From Patulibacter brassicae (lineage in GTDB: Bacteria; Actinomycetota; Thermoleophilia; Solirubrobacterales; Solirubrobacteraceae): a stretch of DNA of 64,000 bases. Made by a program: the position numbers and the translations under genes. Positions 35,076-43,914 of the stretch are shown here, one piece after another (the stretch's first letter is position 1; each line of letters begins with the position of its first letter). The stretch is from assembly GCF_033949425.1 (NCBI RefSeq), contig NZ_JAXAVX010000013.1, positions 1-64,000 on the forward strand, in the 5' to 3' direction. The notes beneath the pieces are model-generated. The model was not told where the DNA came from. It worked only from the letters and a program-made list of their open reading frames with translations, and did no database searches.

Positions 35076-35717
35076 TCACGGGCGCGGGCCGATCACGACG
35101 CGCTGGCGGGTGGTGACCGTGCGGCCACCGCTGTAGGTCGTCGCGATGACGACGGTGATCGTCTTGCGGGTGCGGCTCGTGCGCACGGTGCGCAGGCCGG
35201 TCTGGCTCGGCGGCAGGAAGAAGACGTTCGCGCCGGCGGTCGCCTTGACGTTGCGAGTCCGCGTGAGCTTCGCGGTCACGAGCTTCGAGCGCCGCCGGCT
35301 GAGCTTCTTCACCACGCGCGCCTGGCCGTACGCCTTCACGCGCGCCGGCTCGGCGAGCGTCAGGCGGACGCGGACGCCGCGACGGCGGAAGTTGCTCGGC
35401 GCCACGCGCGGCTGGATCTGCATCCGCGGCGGCGACGCCGGGCGGACCTGGCCCGGGGCGACGCCGGTGTCCGGCACCGGGGCGGGACCGACGCCGGTGG
35501 GCGGGGCATCGCCGGGATCCAGCGGCGGGTTGACGATCACCGGCGGGTCGGGCGCGCCGGGGCGGACGGTGAGGTCGGTCACGTCGTACGGCAGGACGTA
35601 CGCGCTGACCTTCCCGGTCCACGGGACGGTGAGGGGCGACTCCTGGACGTAGCCGGGGTCTGCGGGCAGCGCACCGATCGAGCGAGGGGCGCGCCAGCCG
35701 ACGGTCATGAAGGGCAT
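35076..35717 (-). CDS. Beta-rich protein of unknown function between two amidases
   Basis: 213 residues. No clear signal peptide or membrane segment. The middle is Pro/Gly-rich (about 75-105). The C-terminal half is basic and strand-rich (RGVRVRLTLAEPARVKAYG, TRKTITVVIATTYSGGRTV), like Ig-like or cell-wall-associated modules. It lies 19 bases after amidase copy 2 and 29 bases before copy 1, so all three are likely co-transcribed. I do not recognise a family. Confidence 0.65.
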   Translation of the reverse strand: MPFMTVGWRAPRSIGALPADPGYVQESPLTVPWTGKVSAYVLPYDVTDLTVRPGAPDPPVIVNPPLDPGDAPPTGVGPAPVPDTGVAPGQVRPASPPRMQIQPRVAPSNFRRRGVRVRLTLAEPARVKAYGQARVVKKLSRRRSKLVTAKLTRTRNVKATAGANVFFLPPSQTGLRTVRTSRTRKTITVVIATTYSGGRTVTTRQRVVIGPRP

Positions 35718-35736
35718 GGGTCAGTCCTCCTGGGGA

Positions 35737-37707
35737 TCAGCGGGGCCGGTACTCGGCCGGCAGGCCGGCCTCGTGGACGTCGGGGTCGTTGGAGAGCAGC
35801 GGGTCGGGGTCGACCTCGACGGCGTCGACCTGCTCCTGGGTGAGCCGCTTGCGTCGCGGGTCGACCGCGATGGCGGGGTCCGGCGGCAGGGTCCGGTGGT
35901 ACTGCGGGTACGCGGCCTGGTAGTCGATCGCCGCCTGGACGATCTCCCCGTCGCTGAAGCGGGTGCCCCAGAACTGGACCGAGATCGGCAGGCCGTCCGC
36001 ATCGGTTCCGAACCCGGCGGGGAACGAGATCATCGGCCAGCCGAGCGCGTTGGGCACCTGGTAGTAGGTCCGGTACCGCAGCCCCGTCGTCGAGGCGCCG
36101 CGCTTCGTGATCTTCGTCCCGAAGTTCATGACGAGCATGAAGTCGACATCGAAGGCGTCCAGCGCGGCGGCGTAGTTCGCGGCGGTCTGGCGCCGCCGCC
36201 GCTCGCCCTCGCGGCGCGCGCCGCTGCTGACGCCGCCGTAGAGGCGGGTGGCGTTCTCGAACGTCGTCTCGCCGTTCGCGGTGCGGCCGTACTGCGCCAG
36301 CAGCTTGTCGGCCTGCGACTGCAGCCGGCCGGCCGCGAACTGCCGCACGGCGTCGGCGTACCCGATCTCGTAGAGGTTGGAGTAGCGGACCGCCGAGGAC
36401 GGGCTGACGTTCGCGCCGTCGACGCGCTCCAGGACGTCCGCCGAGCTGAAGTACGTGTTCAGCGTCGCGTCGCGCATGTCCAGGCCGGGGAAGTCGATGA
36501 CCCGCGCGCCCAGGGCCTGGAGCTCGCTGCGCACGCGGTTGAAGACCGCGAGGTTGTCGGCGGCGTAGAGCGCCTGGGGCGACGTCCCCGCGCCGCCCGT
36601 GCCGGTGAGCCAGTCGGTCTGCGGGACGCCGATCGTGATCCCCGCCAGCGGCTTGGGGCCACCGCGAGGCGCGGCGGGAATGGGCGCCAGCGGCAGCGGC
36701 GCGGAGAGCGTCTGCTGGTCGTTCTCCGGATCCGGGCCCATCATCTCGTTCAGCAACAGGGCCGAGTCGCGCATCGAGCGCGAGATCGGGCCGATGACGT
36801 CGTGCCCCGGGGTGAGGGGCATGACGCCGGCCGAGGAGACGAGGCCGAGCGACGGCTTGATGCCCGAGGCGCCGTTGGCGGACGAGGGGAAGATGATCGA
36901 GCCGCCGGTCTCCTCCCCGATCGCCGCGGCGGAGAGGCGGGCGATCGGCGCGACGCCGGAGCCCTGGCTCGAGCCGCCGGGGAAGTAGTCCTTGTTCCAG
37001 GCGTTGCCGGCGAACGTCCCGGTGATCGAGCCGGAGAACGCCGAGCAGATCGTGTGGCCGAGGAAGACGACGCCCGCAGCGCGGAGCTTCGCCATCGCCG
37101 GGCCGTCGGCGGTGCCCACGTTGCCCTTGAACGCGTAGGCGCCGTTCTGCGCCGGGCGGCCCTCGAGGCCGATCGAGTCCTTCACGCCGATCGGGACGCC
37201 GCAGAGCGGGGACACGGCGGGGCCGCCGCTGCGCGCGGCGGCGAGGCGCTCGTCGGCGGCGCGGGCCTCCGCCAGCGCCTTCGAACGGTCGACCCGGACG
37301 AACGCGTTGTAGCCGTCGTTGTCCATGTAGACCTCGAAATCGCCGTTGTAGCGGTCGATCCGATCGAGGTACGCGTTCGTGAGCTCGACCGACGTGATGT
37401 CGCCGGCCTGCAGGAGCGCCGCGAGCTCGTTGATCTCGAGGTCGACGAGCGGGACGTCGCGCAGGCGTGCCCGGACGGCGGAGGCCTTCGGCAGGAGCGT
37501 CGTGCTCGCCGCCGTCGGATCGGTGGTGGTCGCGGCGGCCGCGGTCGCCGCTCCGATGCCGGTCGTGGCGAGCGCGGCGCCGGCGCCGACGACGCCGGCG
37601 CGTCCGAGCAGGCCCCGGCGGCTGACGCCGCGCTCGGCCTCGGTGGTGGGGAGCGGCGCGTCGACCGGATCGACGAGCGGCTCCGTCGTGACGGATGAGT
37701 CGTGCAT
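35737..37707 (-). CDS. Tat-exported amidase (amidase signature family), copy 2
   Basis: The 656-residue paralogue of copy 1 has twin-arginine signal SRRGLLGRAGVVGAGAALA, catalytic Lys in PIGVKDSIG (about 176), serine loop PGGSSQGSGVAP (about 242) and GEETGGSIIFPS. ATG at 37707 gives an N-terminus (MHDSSV) parallel to copy 1 (MHDHHS), which supports both start choices. It is the first gene of the operon. Copy 1 and copy 2 probably arose by tandem duplication. Confidence 0.88.
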   Translation of the reverse strand: MHDSSVTTEPLVDPVDAPLPTTEAERGVSRRGLLGRAGVVGAGAALATTGIGAATAAAATTTDPTAASTTLLPKASAVRARLRDVPLVDLEINELAALLQAGDITSVELTNAYLDRIDRYNGDFEVYMDNDGYNAFVRVDRSKALAEARAADERLAAARSGGPAVSPLCGVPIGVKDSIGLEGRPAQNGAYAFKGNVGTADGPAMAKLRAAGVVFLGHTICSAFSGSITGTFAGNAWNKDYFPGGSSQGSGVAPIARLSAAAIGEETGGSIIFPSSANGASGIKPSLGLVSSAGVMPLTPGHDVIGPISRSMRDSALLLNEMMGPDPENDQQTLSAPLPLAPIPAAPRGGPKPLAGITIGVPQTDWLTGTGGAGTSPQALYAADNLAVFNRVRSELQALGARVIDFPGLDMRDATLNTYFSSADVLERVDGANVSPSSAVRYSNLYEIGYADAVRQFAAGRLQSQADKLLAQYGRTANGETTFENATRLYGGVSSGARREGERRRRQTAANYAAALDAFDVDFMLVMNFGTKITKRGASTTGLRYRTYYQVPNALGWPMISFPAGFGTDADGLPISVQFWGTRFSDGEIVQAAIDYQAAYPQYHRTLPPDPAIAVDPRRKRLTQEQVDAVEVDPDPLLSNDPDVHEAGLPAEYRPR

Positions 37708-38046
37708 GGGGAGAGGGGGTGTCGCTGGAGGCGCCGGAGACGCCGGAAGGAGCCCGCTGGTCGGTGCGACGACCATCGAACAACGGACAGCCTAGGAACG
37801 ACGGACGCGACGCAGAATGGCCTGTACGGCGTACGACCGAACCGGCCTTGCGCCATCTGTCCCAATGGTTCGCGGAGCGGTGGCCGCTACCGTGGGCGGC
37901 ACGCGCAGCCGTGCGCCCGAGCCCGCTCGCGCGCGTCGTCGTCCTGCTCGGTCGACGCGTCCGCGGGCTGCCCGGTGGACGAACGGCCGGGGACTCGGCG
38001 AAAGCTCAGCGTCCCGCGGCCGCCGCCGCCGATACTTGCCACAGCC
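37708..38046. other. 339-base divergent intergenic region
   Basis: Lies between the amidase operon (-) and the protease gene (+). No gene is supported. On the plus strand GATACT (38031-38036) lies 10 bases before the protease ATG and is a candidate -10 of a near-leaderless promoter. Confidence 0.4.
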
Positions 38047-39531
38047 ATGTCCGCTGCTCCTCGCTCCGCGCTCCTCCGCCTCGCCGTGATGGGGCTCGTC
38101 GTGTTCGGCGCCGCCGGCGCGGCGTTGCTCGTGGCGGCCTCCGCAGGCGCCGAGCGGCGCGCCGACGGTCGGGTCGTCGGGGGCACGACGGCGGCGATCA
38201 CCGCCCGCCCGTTCCAGGTCGCGCTCTGGAGCCCGAACCACTTCTCGAACCCGTCGCTCAACGTCCCGTCCGTCACCCAGTTCTGCGGCGGCACGATCGT
38301 CGCGCCGACGAAGATCGTCACGGCCGCGCACTGCGTCGTGGAGGACGACGGCACCGTCTCCCCGCCGAGCAGCATCGAGGTGCTCGCCGGCACCGCCCGG
38401 CTGCCGGACACGCGCACGCCGCCCGCGGGGGCGCGCTCGATCGCGGTCTCGACCGTGGCGGTCCTCTCGTCCTACGACCGGGCGACGACGGCCAACGACG
38501 CCGCCGTCCTGACGCTCGCGAGCCCGATCTACGAGGGGGCGCCGACGATCGACGGCGCGACGAGGATCGCGCCGATCGCGCTCGTCGGCACGAACGATCC
38601 GACCGGCGCGACGGCCTCCGGGGCGGCGGTCGGCATCAGCGGCTGGGGCGACACGACGGCCCACGTCGGCGACGACACCACCGGGGCGTCCTACCCCCTC
38701 GACCTGTACGCGACGACGACGCACGTCGTCGGCTCCGCCGCCTGCCAGCAGGGCTACGGCAGCGCGCTGGTGCCGAGCGTCATGCTCTGCGCGGGCGAGC
38801 CCACCGGCGGCGTCGACACCTGCTCGGGCGACAGCGGCGGGCCGCTCACGGCGACCGTCGCCGGCGCGCCGGTGCTCGCCGGCATCGCCAGCTGGGGCAG
38901 CGGCTGCGCGCAGGCGGGCTACCCCGGGGTCTACTCGCGCGTGGCGGCGTCGGTGATCGGGACCTTCCTGCGGTCGAGCGCAGGGCTCGACGCGGGTGCG
39001 GGCGGCACGACCACCACCACGACCACGACCACGACGCCCGCGACGACGACCACGACCACGACGGCCTCGGCGCCGAGCCCGACGACCACCGCGACGGAGC
39101 CCACGGCGCCGCGTCCCGCGACGCCCACGGGTGCCGGCACCGCGCCATCCGGCTCCACGGCGCCCGGCGCCTCCCCGACGAGCACCGTCGATGTCGCCGC
39201 GCCGACGGTGCGCGTCGCGAACGTCCTCTGCCGGCGCGGGCGCTGCGCCGTGCGCCTGCGGGTCCTCGACCCGGCGCCGAGCGACGGCATCTCCTCCGTC
39301 CGCGGCACCCTGCAGTGGAGCGCCCGCGCGGCGTGCCGGCGCAAGGGTCGAGCCACGACCTGCGTCCGGGCGCGCAGCCGCACGATCCGGGGGACGCTCG
39401 TCGGCGGCTCGACCTGGACGATCGCGACGCCGAAGCTCGCCGCGCGCACGCGCTACCGCCTGACGGTCGTCGCGCGCGACGGCACCGGGCGCCGGCAGAA
39501 GCGGGCCGTCGCGGTGACGCTCCGCCGCTGA
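38047..39531 (+). CDS. Secreted trypsin-like serine protease (S1) with Thr-rich linker and C-terminal beta domain
   Basis: The signal peptide spans about residues 1-35. An activation-like RVVGGT is followed by the chymotrypsin fold with complete triad: His95 in VTAAHC, Asp151 in TANDAAVLTL and Ser263 in DTCSGDSGGPL. A low-complexity Thr linker (about 319-345) and a Pro/Thr/Ala stretch lead to a C-terminal strand-rich domain (about 380-494) with a Cys pair. The protease is exported and its C-terminal module may attach to the envelope. Divergent from the amidase operon. Confidence 0.9.
   Translation: MSAAPRSALLRLAVMGLVVFGAAGAALLVAASAGAERRADGRVVGGTTAAITARPFQVALWSPNHFSNPSLNVPSVTQFCGGTIVAPTKIVTAAHCVVEDDGTVSPPSSIEVLAGTARLPDTRTPPAGARSIAVSTVAVLSSYDRATTANDAAVLTLASPIYEGAPTIDGATRIAPIALVGTNDPTGATASGAAVGISGWGDTTAHVGDDTTGASYPLDLYATTTHVVGSAACQQGYGSALVPSVMLCAGEPTGGVDTCSGDSGGPLTATVAGAPVLAGIASWGSGCAQAGYPGVYSRVAASVIGTFLRSSAGLDAGAGGTTTTTTTTTTPATTTTTTTASAPSPTTTATEPTAPRPATPTGAGTAPSGSTAPGASPTSTVDVAAPTVRVANVLCRRGRCAVRLRVLDPAPSDGISSVRGTLQWSARAACRRKGRATTCVRARSRTIRGTLVGGSTWTIATPKLAARTRYRLTVVARDGTGRRQKRAVAVTLRR
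39005..39065 (+). repeat. Simple ACC/ACG repeat encoding the Thr linker
   Basis: Near-continuous threonine codons (ACC, ACG) inside the protease gene. The linker length may vary between strains by slippage. Confidence 0.7.
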
Positions 39532-39698
39532 GCGGGGCGGCCGCGCGGCGGGTGGCCAGGGGAAGCCCGGCGCTGAGACGGGGTGGCACCGGACTGCGGG
39601 GTGGTCTCGCGTGGCGGGCCGTCTCGGGTCGGGGCCGCGGGACGCCGACGATGGGCGGCCGCACCGGGCCGCGGGCTCCGGCGACGGTCGTCGGCGAC

Positions 39699-40028
39699 CT
39701 ACGGCTGCGTCTGGCGGTTGCCGTTCGGGTCGACGAGCACGAGCCGCCCGTCGGGCAGCCGGTAGACCGTGCCGACCGCCTGCCCGCGGCCGGTGGCCTG
39801 CGACGGCTGCGAGGGCTGCGTGAGCGTCCGCTCCTGGCCGCTGGGTCGCGTCTCGGTCGTGCGGGCCTCGATCCGGCCCGACTCCTGGTTCACCGTCAGG
39901 CCGAGGCCGGCGATGAGGAACGCGACGGCGAGCACGAGCCCGACGTCGAAGAGGTTCACCAGCCCGTCGAGCGGGTCGCCGACGTCGGTGTCCAGCTGCC
40001 CGTGCTTGCCGAGGCCGGTGCGCCTCAC
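39699..40028 (-). CDS. DUF2149 family membrane protein (ExbD-like partner)
   Basis: The 109-residue protein begins with a charged stretch (QLDTDVGDPLDGLVNLFDVG), typical of DUF2149. One membrane segment (VLAVAFLIAGLGLTV) and a polar tail with LPDGRLVLVD follow. The GTG start overlaps the stop of the MotA/TolQ/ExbB-like gene by 4 bases. The pair resembles the ExbB-ExbD proton-driven motors. A partner to be energised is not visible. The 167 bases between this gene and the protease gene hold no gene. Confidence 0.75.
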   Translation of the reverse strand: MRRTGLGKHGQLDTDVGDPLDGLVNLFDVGLVLAVAFLIAGLGLTVNQESGRIEARTTETRPSGQERTLTQPSQPSQATGRGQAVGTVYRLPDGRLVLVDPNGNRQTQP

Positions 40029-40684
40029 GTCGCGTGCTCCCCGACGGCCTCGGTGATCCGCTTCGGCGCGCGGCCGTCGGCGTCGAGGGCCGCCACGGCC
40101 TGCTCCAGCGCGGTGAGGTCCTCGGTGTACATGCGCGTGCGCCAGAGCGTGAGGACGAACGACGTCGTGCCGACGAGGATGCCGACGACGGTCGCCGCGA
40201 ACGCGGTGCGCAGGTCGGACGCCAGGCCCGCGATGTCGCCCTCGCCGAGCGACGCGATGCCCGGCGCGAGGGGGATCAGCGTGCCCATGAGGCCGACCGC
40301 CGGTCCGGCGCGGACGAGGACCCGGGTGCGGTCCAGGCGTCGCTGCACGGCCAGCTCGTACTCCGCGAGCGCCGGCTCGGACCCGCGCGGGTCGCCCGTG
40401 CCGACGGCGTCGGCCATCCGCTCCAGCGCGCGGCCCGCGATCGGGCTGGCGACGTCCCGCGCGAGCTCGCGCCCGCGCTGGGGCTCGCGCAGCGCGGTGG
40501 TGGCGACGTCGACGAGCCGTCCGCGCCCGCGGCGCATCCGCCGCCACGCCTCGACCCCGCCGCGCCCGAGCTCGAGCGCCAGGACGAGCAGCAGCACGAG
40601 CGCCAGGGCGTGCACGGGCGTCTCGAGCGCCTCGGCGAAGCTCGAGAGCGCGTCGGTGATCGGGTCGGAGGCAGCGAGCGGCAC
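40025..40684 (-). CDS. MotA/TolQ/ExbB proton channel family protein
   Basis: About 219 residues with three membrane segments: VHALALVLLLVLALELG near the start, then VGLMGTLIPLAPGIASLG and AFAATVVGILVGTTSFVLTLW flanking the family core. The conserved GP-VGLMGTLIPL motif lines the proton path in this family. Start is uncertain: GTG at 40684 is preferred, ATG at 40753 is possible, and the frame is open to 40831. Coupled to the DUF2149 gene. The tRNA-Ala gene lies upstream on the other strand. Confidence 0.8.
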   Translation of the reverse strand: MPLAASDPITDALSSFAEALETPVHALALVLLLVLALELGRGGVEAWRRMRRGRGRLVDVATTALREPQRGRELARDVASPIAGRALERMADAVGTGDPRGSEPALAEYELAVQRRLDRTRVLVRAGPAVGLMGTLIPLAPGIASLGEGDIAGLASDLRTAFAATVVGILVGTTSFVLTLWRTRMYTEDLTALEQAVAALDADGRAPKRITEAVGEHAT

Positions 40685-40869
40685 GGGGCTTCGGCGGCCG
40701 GCTCGCGGAACGGCGCCCGAAGCGGGCAGCGCGCCGGGACGCCGCCTCATCATAGGGCGACCGAACTCGAGGCAAGCCCATCCCACGGCTCCGCGCGGTC
40801 GCCGCCGGCGCCTCCCGAGACCGCGCGACACGACCCCGCCCGGGGTGGCTATCCTCTCGGGTCCCTCCC

Positions 40870-40942
<73 letters not shown>

Positions 40943-40952
40943 TGAGACACGA

Positions 40953-40979
40953 GAAGCGCCCGCCCAGCGGGCGTTTCTT
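40953..40979 (+). terminator. Rho-independent terminator of the tRNA gene
   Basis: CGCCCGC (40957-40963), a 3-base loop, GCGGGCG (40967-40973) and then TTTCTT; the stem extends by four more pairs. It starts 11 bases after the tRNA. Confidence 0.85.
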
Positions 40980-41029
40980 GCGTTTGAGAGGTGCTACGGC
41001 AACAGGCTGATTCGCCCCCGTCCCGGCAG

Positions 41030-41052
41030 GTGCGTAGCGCAAGTGCGTAGCG
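41030..41052 (+). repeat. Two 10-bp direct repeats near the tRNA 3' end
   Basis: GTGCGTAGCG occurs at 41030-41039 and again at 41043-41052. Short direct repeats beside a tRNA attachment site can be integrase arm or excisionase sites. That use is inference. Confidence 0.4.
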
Positions 41053-41077
41053 GATGGTCGCTCGAACTGACCGATCG

Positions 41078-41837
41078 TCAGGCGCGTAGGCGTTGCTCGA
41101 CCCGGTCGAGCTGGCGCATGAGGATCGGCGAGGAGCACCATCTCCGCCGCTTCGGTCGGGTCGACCCACTCGTCCTCGGTGTGCGCCACGACGTTGCGCA
41201 CGGCACCGAAAGCACCCGCGAAGAGGTTCATCGTGCCGATCTGCTCGGCAGGTTCGGCATCGGGGTCAGCGAGCGGACCGTCGGCCTTGAACGCGGCTTG
41301 CATCAACGCGACGCCGACCAATCGATTGCCGTTGTCCTTGCGCGGGTCGTTGGCGAGCGAGCGGATACGCGCCTCGACGGCCCGCAACGCGAGCAGCGTA
41401 GCCTGCTCGAACGCGCCAACTGCGACCAGCGTTTGGAGCTTGTCCCGAAGCGCCTGGTGCAGCTCGACCCCCAGGCGCCGGCGCGCCGCTAGATGCCGCG
41501 GCCCGTCGTTGCCAAGCGCGATCAGCTCGCGACCGAGGCGGGATGCCTGGTACGGCTCCCGAAATGCCTCACTCGAACGGCCCGGAATGCGCGCCGGCCA
41601 TTGCACCACCAGCCCGTGTTGCTCGAGATACCCCCACGCCTCGGCAAGCGCCACGCGGCAGGCGTCGCGCACGTCGTGCCGGGGTTGCGCAACACCAGTC
41701 TGTGCTCCGTCCGCATGTATCGCCACCGCGTTGTCCCGCCGCACACCTCGCGGGTGCTCCTGCGCGATCCACCTGAGCAGCTCCCAAGCGATCACGTCAA
41801 CGGTAAGGTCAGTCAGGTCGGCGGCAGAGAGGCGCAT
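41078..41837 (-). pseudogene. TIGR02391 (Ymh)-type protein gene with a C-terminal frameshift
   Basis: The C-terminal family region is clear: LLALRAVEARIRSLA, GVALMQAAFKADGPLAD, EQIGTMNLFAGAFGAVRNVV and AHTEDEWVDPTEAAEMVLL. After EMVLLA the frame runs on into unrelated codons across the tRNA terminator. Dropping one base near 41122-41129 would instead give ILMRQLDRVEQRLRA and a stop at 41078-41080, the ending expected in this family. So the gene is a recent frameshift mutant, or the base is an error. The function of the family is unknown; members are often in mobile or defence regions. Confidence 0.7.
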
Positions 41838-41878
41838 CCGGCGATTCTCGCCGGTTCCGCTTCGCGGCTTTGGGCAGA

Positions 41879-42169
41879 TCAGCTGGAGAGCTTGGGCTCG
41901 CCGTCAAGCAACCAGGCAACGAGCACGGGCCGGACGATGATGATGTTGCGGCCGAGGTAGCGGGCGCCGGGCAGCTCGTCGCGAGCGACGAGGTTGTAGA
42001 TGTGCCGCTCGGAGCAGCGCAGGAGGCTGGCGGCTTCGGCGACGGTCATGACGTCGCGGGCAGAGAAGCCCGAGGTCGCGTGGGCGGGCTTCCAGTCGAC
42101 CTCGTCGCTGGCGGTCGCGGGGGCCTGGTGCCAGCGGCGGACGGGCGGGTCGTGCGGCCAGGTGCTCAT
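41879..42169 (-). CDS. Excisionase-like helix-turn-helix protein
   Basis: The 96-residue protein carries a HTH_17-type domain (about 40-90): SARDVMTVAEAASLLRCSERHIYNLVARDELPGARYLGRNIII. Such proteins act as excisionases or regulators of mobile elements. Its ATG overlaps the stop of the coupling-protein gene (ATGA), so it is the last gene of the T4SS operon. It also lies close to the tRNA attachment side, as expected for a directionality factor. No integrase gene is adjacent. Confidence 0.8.
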   Translation of the reverse strand: MSTWPHDPPVRRWHQAPATASDEVDWKPAHATSGFSARDVMTVAEAASLLRCSERHIYNLVARDELPGARYLGRNIIIVRPVLVAWLLDGEPKLSS

Positions 42170-43914
42170 CGGGCATCTGCCTCCTCGGTGCCGGGTCGCC
42201 CTGCTGCGTGCGCGGTCCGGGTGGCCGGGGACGTCGTCTCGACCATCTTTCGGAGTCGTCGGTCCTGGAACCACGGCCGGAGCCGGAGTCGTGCCGGTGG
42301 GAGGGTGCCGTAGACGAGGATGCCGGTGGTGCGGTCGCGTTGGCGGGCGGTCGGTCCGTCGACGAGCGGCCGGAAGGTGGTGGCGTGGGTGCGGTCGGTC
42401 TGGCCGAGGCCGCCACGATGCGTGAGTGTCTGGATCTCCTCGTCGCCGAGCGCAGTCCGCAAGTAGCTCAAAGATGTGGGGTCGGAGAGTCCGGCGCCGA
42501 AGATGCGGGAGGGGTGGCCGGCGATGATCGTCTCGGCTTCGGCTTGGCCCCAGCGCTCGACGAACTGCGACATGGTCTGTGCGGCGGTGAGGAGGCGGAT
42601 GCCTTCGCCCGCACCGGTCGAGGCGATCCGCGCGAGGTTCGGCAGGCGGGCGATGTAGGGCGCTTCGTCGAGGACGCATTGCAGGACGGGGTCCAGCGGG
42701 CGTCCTTGCTCGGTGGCTTTGGCGAAGGCGGCGGCGATGAGGTCGGTGAGCAGGGCGGCGAAGACCCCTTCGAGGCGTTCTTGGTCGTCGGCGGGGGCGA
42801 TGACGTAGAGCGTGTGGTGCCGCGCGGGATCGAGCAACCAGTCAGCGGTGATGTCGTGCCGCGAGGCGGCCTGCATCACCCCGGCATCTTGGTAGGCCTC
42901 CAGTGCGGTGGCGACGGTTTGCACGACGGAGCCGCGGATGCGGTGGTCCTCGCGCCAGAGCGATTCCAGCGAGGTCAGCGCGCCGAATCCTTCGGCGGTC
43001 TCGGCGACCGACTGCAGCGCGGCGCGGGGCTCGTCCTGCTGCACCAGCTCGACCCACCGCAGGACGTCGCGCATCGACGCGCCGCCCTGCGCGGCGGCGA
43101 AGAGCAAGGGGGCGAGGAAGCGCATGCCCATGCCTTGCCAGAAGTCGGTGTGCGATCCGTTGCCTTGGCGGGCCTGGCGGAGGAGCCGGTCGGCGGTGCG
43201 TCTGGCGCCGAGCCAGGTCTGGGAGGCGGCGACGGGGGACCATCCGGAGGCGGGCCAGCCGGTCGCGCCGGTCGGGTCAAAGACGCGGACTTCTCCCATC
43301 GTCTGGCGATGGGCGGCGGTGGCGAGGAGGTCGCCCTTCACCGAGGTGGCGATGACGGGGCCTTGGTGCTCAAGGATCGCGGGGATCATCAACCCGCTCG
43401 TCTTGCCGCTCCGGGTGGGCGCGATGACGATGGTCGAGACCTGCCGCTCCGCGGCGACCGGGCGGCCGGCGACGGAGCCGAGGATGGTGCGGTCGCCGTG
43501 CTGTCCCGGTCGGACCATCAGGGCGTGGAGGTCGCGGGGCTTGGCCCACCTGGCCCACGGGCCGGGGCGGTGGTGCCCGAGCCGATCCGCGAGGCGCGGG
43601 ATGAGCAGGATCACGGCGGTCCAGCCGAGCGCGATGGTCGCGAGGAACGCCGCCCACATGACGGCGGGTCCAGGGAGGCCATGCCCGTCGGCGGCGAACG
43701 CCCGGGCGGGGTCGTCGGCGTGGAACGGGAGCCGGAGCAGCGCGCCGCCGGCGTCAAGGAGCCCGACGGGCGGGCCGTGCCCGACGGCGAGCGCGGCGAG
43801 CGCGCCCCAGGTCCAAGCGAACAGCAGGAACGCGAGCGCGAGGGAGGTCAGCAGCGCGGGGAAGGCGAGGTCGCCGCTGGTCAGGGTGCTGGGGCGGGTG
43901 GTGCGGGTGCTCAT
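42166..43914 (-). CDS. Type IV secretion coupling protein (VirD4/TraG-like ATPase)
   Basis: The 582-residue protein has two N-terminal membrane segments (about 15-40 and 80-105), then a FtsK/VirD4-type ATPase. Walker A is VIAPTRSGKTSGLMIPAI (about 166) and Walker B is LQCVLDEAPYIARLPNL (about 412), followed by LTAAQTMSQFVERWG. Such proteins dock the relaxosome to the secretion channel at the inner membrane and pump DNA. ATGA overlaps at both ends show tight coupling in the operon. Confidence 0.92.
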   Translation of the reverse strand: MSTRTTRPSTLTSGDLAFPALLTSLALAFLLFAWTWGALAALAVGHGPPVGLLDAGGALLRLPFHADDPARAFAADGHGLPGPAVMWAAFLATIALGWTAVILLIPRLADRLGHHRPGPWARWAKPRDLHALMVRPGQHGDRTILGSVAGRPVAAERQVSTIVIAPTRSGKTSGLMIPAILEHQGPVIATSVKGDLLATAAHRQTMGEVRVFDPTGATGWPASGWSPVAASQTWLGARRTADRLLRQARQGNGSHTDFWQGMGMRFLAPLLFAAAQGGASMRDVLRWVELVQQDEPRAALQSVAETAEGFGALTSLESLWREDHRIRGSVVQTVATALEAYQDAGVMQAASRHDITADWLLDPARHHTLYVIAPADDQERLEGVFAALLTDLIAAAFAKATEQGRPLDPVLQCVLDEAPYIARLPNLARIASTGAGEGIRLLTAAQTMSQFVERWGQAEAETIIAGHPSRIFGAGLSDPTSLSYLRTALGDEEIQTLTHRGGLGQTDRTHATTFRPLVDGPTARQRDRTTGILVYGTLPPARLRLRPWFQDRRLRKMVETTSPATRTAHAAGRPGTEEADAR

